Shown piece after piece: positions 17,383 to 28,420 of a DNA stretch of 64,000 nucleotides. The DNA is from Desertimonas flava. Lineage in GTDB: Bacteria; Actinomycetota; Acidimicrobiia; Acidimicrobiales; Ilumatobacteraceae. Numbering within the stretch: position 1 is the first letter of the stretch; each line of letters starts with the position of its first letter. The position numbers and the translations under genes were made by a program. The stretch spans positions 25,268 to 89,267 of the forward strand of contig NZ_QKYK01000024.1 of the NCBI RefSeq assembly GCF_003426815.1, in the 5' to 3' direction. The notes beneath the pieces are model-generated. The model did no database searches and had not been told where the DNA came from. It was given only the letters and a program-made list of their open reading frames with translations.

Positions 17383-18774
17383 TCAGTCGGTGACCGGCAC
17401 CTGGCCCGTCTCGCGGTCGCCCACCGGTGCCAGCTCGATCTCGTTGGTGTGGTCGTACAGGACCGGCGAGGCGGGCCGGCGCGGAGGCGGGACGATGGGC
17501 AGCTCCCCGGATCGCCGCAGGTCGGCGATGCTGCGGCCCGGTGCCGTGGACGGGTGCACGCGAGCCCAGCGTCTCGACGCCCGCCGGGCCACCACGTACC
17601 GTCGCCGGCCGGCGACGGCGGCGATGAGCATCACGAGGACCCCCGCGGCCGCCAGTGGCCAGCGCAGCAGGCTGCGCCCCGGGTCTCGCGACGCGCCATC
17701 GTCGGTGCTGGAGGCGGTGTCGGCAGCGACCGGAGCCCCGGCCGTGGCGATCGTGGTCGCAGGCATGGAGGGAGCGGCGGTCGTCGACGTCGGGACAGCG
17801 GTGGTCGTCGACGCCGCCTCGGGATCCTCGAACACACCCATCCGGCGCGCCGTGGCGATGTCGACGGCGCCGGTGACCTGCAGGTTGCCGTCGGCGCGCT
17901 GATAGGCGGCGACCGCCGCCATCGTGTCGTTGCCGTACACACCGTCGGCGCCGCCGGGCAGGTCGATGCCGGCCGCCACGAGTGCTTCCTGCACGGCGCT
18001 GACCTCCTCCCCCTCGGCTCCCGGCACCAGCACGGTCCACGGCGCCTCGGACGGGCTGACGTTCTCCCCGGCCAGCACGCGCCCGACGATCCCGGCGATG
18101 AACGTCGTCACGGCGTCGACGCCGCGCGGCGTGAGATGCACGCCGTCGCCCTCGAACCAGCCGGACGAGCCGTTCGACCACGTGGCCCAGTCGGCCACCT
18201 GCAGGAAACCGTCGGACGCCTCGGCCGCGGCGACGAGCTGGTCGTTGTACTCACGGAACGTGTTGATGCTCGAGTACTCCTGCGGATCGGAGTAGTCCAC
18301 CCCGTCGTTCGTGCGCAGGAGCAGCCACACGACGTGCTCGACGCCCTGGTCACGCGCCTCGTCGACGACGCCTTCGATCGCCTCGTCGATCGTCCAGACG
18401 GGATCGTTGTAGCCGCTCATGATCACGAGCAGCTCGCCGAGCTGGCCGTCCAGGGTGTTCATCGCCCCGATCACGTTCTGCGACCGGTAGCCCTCGCGGC
18501 TGATGCACGACTGCTCGATCGTGCGCCGGCACGACTCGGCGCTGAGGACGAAGTTGTACTGCTCGAGCGCCCCGTAGTCGGCGTACCAGCGCACGCCGCT
18601 CAGCGTCGAGTCGCCGATGAGGCTGATGTGCGGTGCGTCGCCCGCTCCGTCGAAGACCACGGTCTGGTCGGCCCGGACCACAGCGGCACGGGGACCGAAC
18701 CCGGCCAGCCCGGCGGCCGCCGAGGCGGCGAGGACGAGCGCCATCCGGCGCGGGAGCTGACCACGGTTCGTCAT
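17383..18774 (-). CDS. Secreted/anchored SGNH hydrolase with peptidoglycan-binding domain
   Basis: 463 aa. Signal peptide (LPRRMALVLAASAAAGLAG), then an SGNH hydrolase core: Ser block LIGDSTLSG, Asn block VIMSGYNDP, and Asp-x-x-His block FEGDGVHLTPRG. Next is a PG_binding_1-like repeat (about 265-325: SAVQEALVAAGIDLPGG, GVYGNDTMAAVAAYQRADG), a Thr/Ala linker, one membrane helix (LAAAGVLVMLIAAVAG) and a basic cytoplasmic tail of about 75 residues. Likely a cell-wall esterase or deacylase held at the membrane. ATG at 18774 begins the signal peptide; the longer open frame upstream is a shadow of the divergent gene. Confidence 0.85.
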   Translation of the reverse strand: MTNRGQLPRRMALVLAASAAAGLAGFGPRAAVVRADQTVVFDGAGDAPHISLIGDSTLSGVRWYADYGALEQYNFVLSAESCRRTIEQSCISREGYRSQNVIGAMNTLDGQLGELLVIMSGYNDPVWTIDEAIEGVVDEARDQGVEHVVWLLLRTNDGVDYSDPQEYSSINTFREYNDQLVAAAEASDGFLQVADWATWSNGSSGWFEGDGVHLTPRGVDAVTTFIAGIVGRVLAGENVSPSEAPWTVLVPGAEGEEVSAVQEALVAAGIDLPGGADGVYGNDTMAAVAAYQRADGNLQVTGAVDIATARRMGVFEDPEAASTTTAVPTSTTAAPSMPATTIATAGAPVAADTASSTDDGASRDPGRSLLRWPLAAAGVLVMLIAAVAGRRRYVVARRASRRWARVHPSTAPGRSIADLRRSGELPIVPPPRRPASPVLYDHTNEIELAPVGDRETGQVPVTD

Positions 18775-18838
18775 GAGATCGTCACAAACTACCCGCCGTC
18801 GTCGCGGCGGTCGACCCGCCGGCTGCAAAGATGAACCC

Positions 18839-19972
18839 GTGAGGGCACTCGTTCGCCGGTTCCGGCATCTCGGTCTCGCGGCCGCCGCGCTCGGCGCGTC
18901 CATCGGGGTCGTCCCGTCGATCGTCGGGGGAGCCGATTCGTCATCGAGGCATGACGTCGCGGCGGCGGTGAACGACGTCGCGCCGGCGGCGAGCGACGTC
19001 GCCGCCGGCGGCACGTACACGGTGCGCCGCGGCGACTATCTCTACGGCATCGCCCGCGCGACCGGAACCGACCTCGACACCCTCCTCGCCCTCAACGGCC
19101 TCACGCTGCGCTCCCTCATCCTGCCGGGCCAGGTCCTGAAGCTCGGCGGCGCGGCGAGCCCGAACAGCCAGGCGACACCGGAGTGGTCCGGAGCGACGTA
19201 CACCGTGCGTCGCGGTGACTACCTGTACGGCATCGCCCGGACGACCGGAACCGAACTCGGCACCCTGCTCGCCCTCAACGGCCTCACGCCGCGCTCGCTC
19301 ATCCTGCCGGGCCAGGTCCTGAAGATCTCTGGCGCCGCGCCGAGTGCGAGCGACACGTACACGGTGGCGAGCGGCGACTGCTGGTCGTGCATCGCCCGGC
19401 GGTTGGGCGTGACACTGCGCGAGCTGCTCGCCGCCAACGGGGCCACCACGTCCACGGTGATCCATCCTGGCCAGCGCATCGCCGTGCCGGCCGGTGCGGC
19501 ACCGGTCACCGACTCGCCCGTCACGGCGTCACCGCCGCTCGTCGCCGCGCCACGGCCGAACGCGTCCGATCCACAGCTGGTCGCCGAGCTCGACGAAGCC
19601 GTCGGCGCGTGGCGGGTTCAGCTCGCCGCGACCCTCGGCGGCCGCCCGGTACGCATCGTGTGGGACAGCTCGATCCTGGCCGGCGCCGACGCCGTCGCCG
19701 AACGAACGCTCACGATCAGGGTGCACCCGAGGATGCAGGAGCGGTCAACACGAGTCCTGCACGACATCCTTGCCCACGAGTTCGGCCACATCGTGGTCCT
19801 CATCGCCGTCGAGCGCGGGGCGCTCGCCGATCCCGGCATCTGTCACGAGAAGGTGGCCGACGAGATCGCCTCGCGCCTTCGCGCCAAGACCGTGCTGCTG
19901 CACCGGACGGCGTCGTGCACGTGGGACGCGGCGCGGGCGATCGCCGACGACGTCATGGCGCAGGGGTTCTGA
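18839..19972 (+). CDS. Secreted triple-LysM protein with HEFGH metallopeptidase-like domain
   Basis: 377 aa. Signal peptide (RRFRHLGLAAAALGASIG), then three LysM peptidoglycan-binding modules: YTVRRGDYLYGIARATG, YTVRRGDYLYGIARTTG and YTVASGDCWSCIARRLG. The C-terminal 130 residues contain HEFGHIVV at about 313 and CHEKVADEIASR 24 residues later, the HExxH...E-x-x-A-D pattern of small gluzincin zinc peptidases. Likely a wall-bound protease. GTG start preceded by AAAG. Divergent from the SGNH/peptidoglycan-binding gene across 64 bases, suggesting a joint cell-wall role. Confidence 0.82.
   Translation: MRALVRRFRHLGLAAAALGASIGVVPSIVGGADSSSRHDVAAAVNDVAPAASDVAAGGTYTVRRGDYLYGIARATGTDLDTLLALNGLTLRSLILPGQVLKLGGAASPNSQATPEWSGATYTVRRGDYLYGIARTTGTELGTLLALNGLTPRSLILPGQVLKISGAAPSASDTYTVASGDCWSCIARRLGVTLRELLAANGATTSTVIHPGQRIAVPAGAAPVTDSPVTASPPLVAAPRPNASDPQLVAELDEAVGAWRVQLAATLGGRPVRIVWDSSILAGADAVAERTLTIRVHPRMQERSTRVLHDILAHEFGHIVVLIAVERGALADPGICHEKVADEIASRLRAKTVLLHRTASCTWDAARAIADDVMAQGF
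19013..19324 (+). repeat. Near-identical direct repeat of LysM modules 1 and 2
   Basis: Two 129-base copies, 19013-19141 and 19196-19324, offset 183 bases, differ at few positions and encode almost identical LysM domains. LysM 3 is diverged. This indicates a recent internal duplication. Confidence 0.9.
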
Positions 19973-20043
19973 GGAATCCTCTCGACGGGGACATCGTGGT
20001 CACGGTGACAGTCGGGGTTGGCCGACCGGTGGGCGCTGCATCG

Positions 20044-21516
20044 CTAGTGGTCTGTCGACATCCGGGCGGGGGCCGTCATCCAGGGATGCTCGCGCAGGAA
20101 CGTCGACATCACGCCGCGGCGGGACACCGGGCCGAGCGTGGCGTTGGCGAGCGAGCGAGACTCCTCCTCGCCAACCGGCGGGCAACGCCGGGACGGGACG
20201 TCGATGCCGTACAACGCGGCGGCGTTGTGGGAGAGGATGCGCGCCTTCACGTCGTCGGTGAGCGCCGGGTAGCCGTACTGCTCCTGGAAGCTCGGCGTGA
20301 TCTCGAACGTGCGGAAGGCGGCGATCTGGTCCTGGGGGCTCCCGTACCAGATCGAGTCGGTCCCCCACAGGATGCGGTCGGGCCCGAAGGCCGCGAGCAG
20401 CTTGCCCAGGACATGGGCCGCCTCGTCGGGGTTGCCCATCACGATCCGCCAGGTGGAGCCGAGCTCGGCGTAGACGTTGCCGCCGGGCCCGATGCCGGCG
20501 TCGGCGGCACTGCGCACCAGGCGATCGACGCCCGTGAGCGCTGACGCCTCCTGGTCGGCGTCGTAGGCGCGCTCGGGCGTCCCGGACTCGTAGCCGGAGT
20601 GATACACGCAGAAGGCGAGGTCGGGATGGGCGGCTGCCGCCGGCCCGATATCGGAGGGCGAGGCCCACCGGTTGCCGCCCGACAGTCCCTTGTGCACGGC
20701 GACGATCGGGACGCCCGACGCGCGGACGGCCTCGATGAACCGCTGGCCGATCGGCGCCGCGGACGGGTCGTGGTCGTCGAGTGCCCAGCCGGTCGGCGCA
20801 TGCGTGTACGCCTTCCACGCGGCGAGCGCGTGCGTCGAGGCCAGCTCGAGCATCGATGCCTCGACCGCCTCGATCGGGCCCACGTCCGGGACGGCGTGCC
20901 CCTGGACGAGCACCCGTCCGTCGCCGCACAGCTCGTCGGCGAGCGCACGCCCCCGCTCCATGGCGTCGATCGACAGGGGGTCGGGGTCGGCGACCACGGG
21001 CACGGCCGAGATCACGGCGACCGCGGTGTCGCTCTGGTTGAACACCAGGTCGTACCAGTGGTCGACCGAGAAGCAGTCGCCGGGGTCGTCCTCGCCGCAC
21101 CCCGCCTGGGGAAACCCAGCGCCGAACGTCTCGACGTTCTCGAGGAAGTGCGTCTGGACGTCGATCACCGGCGCCGTACCGACCGGGCCGTGGACGACCT
21201 CGCACGCCGCGTCCTGGTCGCGGGCGACGGCCGGATCGACACGGAACCGCCCGCCGCGCTCCCGGCCGGTCGCTCGGGCGCGGTCGGCCGCCGCCCCCTC
21301 GAGGGCGACCAACCCGGCCGCCATGCCGGCGGCCGACGTCAAGAAGCGACGACGAGACCAGCCGTGGCGCCGGGCGTGGATGTCGGCCGCGTCCCTCGCC
21401 CTGCGCATCGCCTCGCGCCGCAGGTCGTCGAGAGGCGATGGCAGATACTCGCCGTTCGAGCACGGCCAGAGCTTGAGCGGGAGACGCTCGTCGTCGTCCA
21501 CGCGACCATCGAACAC
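20044..21516 (-). CDS. Tat-exported amidohydrolase-2 family metal hydrolase
   Basis: 490 aa. A twin-arginine motif (WSRRRFLTSAAGMAAGLVAL) lies at residues about 53-72 after an unusually long N-terminal region. The TIM-barrel amidohydrolase domain follows: PVIDVQTHFLEN (first metal site), IVAVHKGLSGG, CVYHSGYESG and FGPDRILWGTDSIWYG (last Asp). The classical HxH is reduced to QTH, seen in part of this family. C-terminal half includes SHNAAALYGID. Substrate unknown. Monocistronic, convergent with the LysM gene; the 70-base gap between them shows only weak dyads. Confidence 0.82.
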   Translation of the reverse strand: MFDGRVDDDERLPLKLWPCSNGEYLPSPLDDLRREAMRRARDAADIHARRHGWSRRRFLTSAAGMAAGLVALEGAAADRARATGRERGGRFRVDPAVARDQDAACEVVHGPVGTAPVIDVQTHFLENVETFGAGFPQAGCGEDDPGDCFSVDHWYDLVFNQSDTAVAVISAVPVVADPDPLSIDAMERGRALADELCGDGRVLVQGHAVPDVGPIEAVEASMLELASTHALAAWKAYTHAPTGWALDDHDPSAAPIGQRFIEAVRASGVPIVAVHKGLSGGNRWASPSDIGPAAAAHPDLAFCVYHSGYESGTPERAYDADQEASALTGVDRLVRSAADAGIGPGGNVYAELGSTWRIVMGNPDEAAHVLGKLLAAFGPDRILWGTDSIWYGSPQDQIAAFRTFEITPSFQEQYGYPALTDDVKARILSHNAAALYGIDVPSRRCPPVGEEESRSLANATLGPVSRRGVMSTFLREHPWMTAPARMSTDH

Positions 21517-21548
21517 CGATGGTCGCCCGGTGTCGAGCGAGATCGGCG

Positions 21549-23915
<2,367 letters not shown>

Positions 23916-23916
<1 letters not shown>

Positions 23917-24821
23917 TGAGCCCGCCGTCGCAGCTCACGTTGAACCTCGACGGCATCGAGCCGCTGCACGCTCCGGTGCTCGTGCTCGCCCTCGACGGCC
24001 TGTTCGACGTGCTGTCGGTGGCCAGTTCGGCGCTCGAGCACATCGTGCCCGACGAGGCGGCGGTGACGATCGGCGAGATCGACCCCGACCCGTTCTACGA
24101 CTTCACCGTCGAGCGTCCAGCGATCGAGCTCGTGGACGACCCCGACGACGAGGCGAGCGGCAGCCGGCCCGTGATCGTGTGGCCGAGCAACGTGATCCGC
24201 TTCGTGAGGACGGGCGGCGCCCACGACATCGTCGCCCTCGACGGCGTCGAGCCGCACCTCGCCTGGCCGACGTTCGTGCGGTGCATCACCACGGTCATCG
24301 AGCAGCTCGGTATCGACCTCGTCGTCACGCTGGGCGCGGTCGCCGACACCACGCCGCACACGCGGATGCCCACGGTCACGGGGAGCACGAGCGATCCGGT
24401 CCTGGCCCGGCGGCTCGCCCTCGCGCCGCCGTCGTACATCGGGCCAACCGGTGTTGTCGGCGTGTTGCACAGCACGCTCGAGGCGGTCGGCACGCCGACC
24501 GTGTCGCTGCGCGTCGGTGTGCCCCACTACCTGAACGCCGGTGAGCATCCGCGCTGCGTCGCGGCGCTGGTGCGGCATGTCTCGCACGTGATCGACGTGC
24601 CGATCGTCGTCGATCTGAGCGACGCCATCGCCCACTGGGAGGATGCCCACACGGCTGCGATCGCCGACGACGAACAGCTGCGTGACTACGTGCGGATCAT
24701 CGAGGCCGAGTACGACCGCCGCCACGAGGCCAAGCTGGCCGAGGGTGGCGACATCGCCGCCCAGTTCGAGCAGTTCCTGCGCGATCACCCCGACGACCAC
24801 CCACCGGCCGGCGAGGTGTGA
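23916..24821 (+). CDS. PAC2 family protein
   Basis: 301 aa. The PAC2 fold resembles proteasome assembly chaperone 2 and is common in proteasome-bearing actinobacteria; molecular role unproven in bacteria. Features: APVLVLALDGLFDVLSVASSAL at the start, IVWPSNVIRFVRTGGAHDIV, VVTLGAVADTTPHTRMPTVT, GPTGVVGVLH, and a C-terminal helical region (DDEQLRDYVRIIEAEYDRRH). Translationally coupled to serC. Its stop codon lies inside the terminator stem. Confidence 0.88.
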
Positions 24822-24855
24822 GCGGAGAGAGCAGGAACCTGCTCCCTCCGCTCAC
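24818..24855. terminator. Strong bidirectional hairpin terminator
   Basis: GTGAGCGGAG-A-GAGCAGG, loop AA, CCTGCTC-C-CTCCGCTCAC: seventeen base pairs with one A/C mismatch. It separates the PAC2 gene from convergent metY and contains the PAC2 stop codon. No T-run follows on either side. Confidence 0.85.
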
Positions 24856-24867
24856 AGATCCCGAGGT

Positions 24868-26199
24868 TCAGCCGGCGGCCGCGGCGGCGAAGCCCCGCTC
24901 GAGGTCGGCGAGGATGTCGTCGATCGTCTCGAGCCCGACGCTCAGGCGCACGAGGCCCGGCGTCACGGCCGACGCTGCCTGCTCCTCGGCGGTGAGCTGA
25001 CTGTGCGTGGTGCTCGCCGGGTGAATGACGAGGCTGCGGACATCGCCGATGTTGGCGACGTGGCTGTGCAGCGTGAGCGCCTCGACGAAACGCCTGCCCG
25101 CCTCGAGGCCACCTCTGATCTCGAAGGCGAGGACCGAGCCGAAGCCTTTGCCGCCCCCGTACTTCTTGGCCCGGTCGTGGTAGGGGCTGCTCGGCAGGCC
25201 CGCGTAGTTGATCGAGAGCACGTCGTCGCGGCCGTCGAGAAACTCGGCGACAGCCTGGGCGTTGGCGAAGTGGCGCTCCATGCGCAGGCTCAGCGTCTCG
25301 ATGCCCTGGAGCAGCAGGAAGGCGTTGAACGGAGAGACCGCCGCGCCGATGTCCCGCAGCAGCTGGACTCGTGCCTTGATGGCGAAGGCGCCCGGCCCGA
25401 GTGCGGGCCAGTAGGCGAGGCCGTGGTAGCTGGGGTCCGGCTCGGTGAAGTTCGCGAAGCGGCCCGACGCACCGAAGTCGAACGTCCCGCCGTCGACGAT
25501 CGCCCCGGCGATCGACGTGCCGTGTCCTCCGATGAACTTGGTGAGGCTGTGCACCACGATGTCGGCACCGTGCTCGAGTGGCCGGATGAGGTACGGCGTC
25601 GGCACCGTGTTGTCGATGATGAGTGGGATGCCGGCGGCGTGAGCCACGCCGGCGACGCCCTCGATGTCGAACACGTCGTTCTTCGGGTTGGGAATCATCT
25701 CGCCGTAGAACGCCTTGGTGGTGGGACGGATCGCCGCCTCCCACGCCGCGAGGTCGTCGGGGTCGTCGACGAACGTCACCTCGATGCCCATCTTGGGCAG
25801 CGTGTAGTGCAGCAGATTGTAGGTGCCCCCGTACAGCGAGGCCGACGACACGACGTGGTCGCCGGCCTCGGCGAGGTTGAGGAGCGCCAGCGTCTGGGCG
25901 GCCTGGCCCGAACCGACCACGAGCGTGCCGGGGAGCCCGATCGCCGTGGTCACGCCGCCTTCGAGGGCGTTGAGCCGCGCCTCGAGCGCCCCCTGGGTGG
26001 GGTTCATGATGCGCGTGTAGACGTTGCCCACCTCGGAGAGGGCGAACAGGTTCGCCGCGTGCTCGGTGCTCTTGAACTGGAAGCTCGTCGTCTGGTAGAT
26101 CGGCACCGCCCGAGCGCCGGTGGCCGGGTCGGGGCTGGAGCCGGCGTGAATCTGACGGGTCTCGAAGCCCCAGGCAGCGGACGGATCGGTGTCACTCAT
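24868..26199 (-). CDS. metY: O-acetyl-L-homoserine sulfhydrylase
   Basis: PLP enzyme of the Cys/Met metabolism family forming homocysteine (direct sulfhydrylation) from O-acetylhomoserine and sulfide. 443 aa, the longer MetY length rather than the about 390 aa of MetB/MetC. Motifs: [58 protein letters not shown] Lys in [19 protein letters not shown], and [12 protein letters not shown] near the end. Monocistronic, with a near-leaderless promoter and a dyad over its -35, so it is probably regulated by sulfur or methionine status. Confidence 0.94.
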   Translation of the reverse strand: MSDTDPSAAWGFETRQIHAGSSPDPATGARAVPIYQTTSFQFKSTEHAANLFALSEVGNVYTRIMNPTQGALEARLNALEGGVTTAIGLPGTLVVGSGQAAQTLALLNLAEAGDHVVSSASLYGGTYNLLHYTLPKMGIEVTFVDDPDDLAAWEAAIRPTTKAFYGEMIPNPKNDVFDIEGVAGVAHAAGIPLIIDNTVPTPYLIRPLEHGADIVVHSLTKFIGGHGTSIAGAIVDGGTFDFGASGRFANFTEPDPSYHGLAYWPALGPGAFAIKARVQLLRDIGAAVSPFNAFLLLQGIETLSLRMERHFANAQAVAEFLDGRDDVLSINYAGLPSSPYHDRAKKYGGGKGFGSVLAFEIRGGLEAGRRFVEALTLHSHVANIGDVRSLVIHPASTTHSQLTAEEQAASAVTPGLVRLSVGLETIDDILADLERGFAAAAAG

Positions 26200-26207
26200 G
26201 GTCGCCG

Positions 26208-26236
26208 ATCATAGGACACCAATACCTGACCTCCAA
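26208..26236 (-). promoter_or_regulatory. metY promoter (leaderless)
   Basis: On the minus strand TTGGAG (-35), 17-base spacer, TATGAT (-10, five of six), then eight bases to the ATG. Transcription would begin at or next to the start codon, giving a leaderless mRNA. Confidence 0.65.
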
Positions 26237-26240
26237 GGTC
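26228..26240. promoter_or_regulatory. Candidate metY operator
   Basis: Perfect 5-base inverted repeat GACCT-CCA-AGGTC centred over the metY -35 box. A repressor here would block RNA polymerase. The regulator is not identified in the window. Confidence 0.35.
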
Positions 26241-26306
26241 GGAATTCCGGGTCGGTTGCCGTCCTACGATGGCGCCCAGCGACCCGGCGAGAACGTCCGC
26301 CAGCGC

Positions 26307-27353
26307 TCACGAGACGAGCCGCCGGTCGAAGCGCTCGACGACCGTGTCCGACGTGAGACGGCTGACCCAGTTGGCGAGTGAGTAGTCATCGAAGTTCGCC
26401 GGGGGGCCGACGGGGCGCGTCAGCGCGGCGAGCTGCTCCTGCAGCTTGGCGCCATCGATCCCGTCGGCATCGCGCTCGATGAGCACGACACGGCTCGGAT
26501 CGTAGAACGGCTCGTGTCTGATGAACTGGTTCGTCGTCACGAGGATCGCCCCGGTCGCCAAGGTCTCGAACGTTCTCATCGTCAGACCGGCCTGATCGGT
26601 CCGCGGGATGTCGAGCACAGCGTGCGATTCTCGGAACCGCGCAGCGATCACGTCTCGTGGCAGCGAGGTCGTGGACACCTGCGACCACGAGACGTTCGTG
26701 TGTTCACGAGTGACGTACTTCGTGACCGCGAAGTACCACCGAGCCTGCACAAAGAGATGGACGAACGCGTCCGCCCCCTCCGGGCACGCGGCCGACACGA
26801 TCGGGTAGCGGTCCGAGTGAAGGGTCCCGACGAAGCACACGTCCCACCTGGGCCGCCTCGTGGCAGGACGACTCGACGGCTGGCGCACACCGCCTGTCTC
26901 GAAATCGCTCGTGTAGAACAACGGGAGATACGTGAGGTCCGCCCGTTGGGCGACGTCGTTGGGATCGAACGAGAAGCGCACGTCGAAGAGATCGAGAATC
27001 TCGACGGAGTTCGGGTTGTTCGCGATCGAGTCGAACGTGTAGTAGATCCACCGGGCCTGCGACGTCTGAGAGCGAAGCGCTTCGAGGAACCATCGAGGAA
27101 CAGCCTCACCCTTGACGACGACGACCGTGTCGAAGGCGAGCCCTTCGATGCGTCGATGCTGCTCGAGGTAGTACCGGTCAATGAGGTACTTGAGTGACTG
27201 CCGACTCCACCGAATGGCAGCGCGAACCAGTGAACTGTTGGACGGGCGCTCGTCAATGAGAGTGACGTCGAAGCCCTGCCGTTCGAACTCTGCAACGATG
27301 TCCTTCTCGTAGCCGAAAAAGGACGGGGTGATGAGAAGCGCGCGTGGCCGCAT
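26307..27353 (-). CDS. CgeB-like glycosyltransferase of the polysaccharide locus
   Basis: 348 aa, cytoplasmic. Starts RPRALLITPSFFGYEKDIV with a Rossmann-like N-terminal half; the C-terminal half carries FVGTLHSDRYPIV and LTMRTFETLATGAILVTTNQ, the pattern by which CgeB/GT1-like transferases bind the sugar-nucleotide. Acceptor and donor unknown. The ATG at 27353 follows the sugar transferase stop by 26 bases on the same strand; the open frame extends upstream, but only as that gene's shadow. Confidence 0.75.
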   Translation of the reverse strand: MRPRALLITPSFFGYEKDIVAEFERQGFDVTLIDERPSNSSLVRAAIRWSRQSLKYLIDRYYLEQHRRIEGLAFDTVVVVKGEAVPRWFLEALRSQTSQARWIYYTFDSIANNPNSVEILDLFDVRFSFDPNDVAQRADLTYLPLFYTSDFETGGVRQPSSRPATRRPRWDVCFVGTLHSDRYPIVSAACPEGADAFVHLFVQARWYFAVTKYVTREHTNVSWSQVSTTSLPRDVIAARFRESHAVLDIPRTDQAGLTMRTFETLATGAILVTTNQFIRHEPFYDPSRVVLIERDADGIDGAKLQEQLAALTRPVGPPANFDDYSLANWVSRLTSDTVVERFDRRLVS

Positions 27354-27379
27354 GACTCTGCCGTGGTGTGCGTGCGCTG

Positions 27380-28198
27380 TCAGTGACAGCCGCGGCGCTT
27401 CAGGACGGAAGGGATCGTCCTGAGCAGGATCATCAGATCGGCCTGGAACGTCCATCCTTCGACGTACTCGGCGTCGAGCATGGCTCGTTCGGGGTACCTG
27501 ATGTCGTTGCGACCGTTCACCTGCCACGGTCCGGTGATCCCGGGCACAGCCTCGAGGTACGCTCCTCGCCAGGGGCCGTAGAGCCCGAGCTCGTCAGGTA
27601 CGACGGGCCGGGGACCGACGAGACTCATGGAGCCGACGAGAACGTTGAACAGCTGCGGCAGCTCGTCGAGCGACGTGCGACGCAACAGGCGGCCGAACCC
27701 GAAGACCCGCGGATCCTCGTGGAGAAGAAGCTTGTAGTCGTTGCCGACATAGCGTGCGTGCAGGTCCGGATCGGCCCGCAAACGATGCTCGGAATCTCGG
27801 TACATCGTCCGGAACTTGAGGCAGCGGAAGTGCCGTCCGCCATGGCCCACCCGCTCCTGCCCGAACAGAGGATTGCCCGGCGACGAAACGACGACGCCGA
27901 TTGCCAAGATCACCAGCAGGGGGGAGAGCACGACGATCAGGAGCGCCGCAGCGACGACGTCGAAGGCGCGCTTGGCTTGTCGACCTCGACGGTCGTACCG
28001 GTCAGAGATCCGGGCCGGATCGAACCCTTGAGCACTCGTCGGAGGCACCGCAACCGGACGCAGTAGCCCGGATAACGGCTCCACTGCGATTGTCCGATGG
28101 ACAGCGAATTCCTCCGATTGGAGTGATTCAAGCGAGGTCAGTGATTCAAACCGAGAATTTGGCGCGCTCGAGAGAGCGACCGCCGTCCGCTCATTCAA
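27380..28198 (-). CDS. Polyprenyl-phosphate sugar-1-phosphate transferase (short, monotopic)
   Basis: 272 aa initiating glycosyltransferase: moves a sugar-1-phosphate from a nucleotide sugar to undecaprenyl phosphate. One hydrophobic re-entrant helix (RAFDVVAAALLIVVLSPLLVI, split here) precedes PLFGQERVGHGGRHFRCLKF, the catalytic RTMYRDSE, RTSLDELPQLFNVLVGSMSL and VGPRPVVPDE. It lacks the N-terminal multi-helix domain of WbaP-type enzymes. TTG start chosen because GGAG lies seven bases before it; later starts are possible. First gene of a two-gene minus operon. Confidence 0.85.
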   Translation of the reverse strand: MNERTAVALSSAPNSRFESLTSLESLQSEEFAVHRTIAVEPLSGLLRPVAVPPTSAQGFDPARISDRYDRRGRQAKRAFDVVAAALLIVVLSPLLVILAIGVVVSSPGNPLFGQERVGHGGRHFRCLKFRTMYRDSEHRLRADPDLHARYVGNDYKLLLHEDPRVFGFGRLLRRTSLDELPQLFNVLVGSMSLVGPRPVVPDELGLYGPWRGAYLEAVPGITGPWQVNGRNDIRYPERAMLDAEYVEGWTFQADLMILLRTIPSVLKRRGCH

Positions 28199-28420
28199 GG
28201 TATGTCTCCACGACGCAGCGAAAGAGCTGCACTCACGCGGGGGCCCGCCGGCCCACCACTTCTTCGGCAACGCCGAAGTCCGCCTAATATTGCCTACGGC
28301 GCGAGGGCTCCGCCGAGCCCATAGATTCCGCCGTGGCTGTATGGTAGCACACCGGGCTCGCAGGCGGCAGGAAAAAGCTGTGACGAGTTGGTGCAACGGC
28401 GATCAGCTCGCGAGGAGGCG
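28199..28420. promoter_or_regulatory. Divergent control region with two hairpins
   Basis: The 222-base gap between the two divergent exopolysaccharide operons. It contains perfect dyads CTTCGGC-AAC-GCCGAAG (28262-28278) and GGGCTC-CGCC-GAGCCC (28305-28320) separated by an AT-rich patch (CCTAATATTGCC). No convincing -35/-10 pair was found. The second dyad recurs near 38826. Probably holds both promoters and an operator or an antitermination site. Confidence 0.45.

Noticed and set aside
28199..28420. Small plus-strand open frames through the divergent region
   Set aside because: They run antisense through the sugar transferase, lack ribosome sites and show no recognisable protein features.
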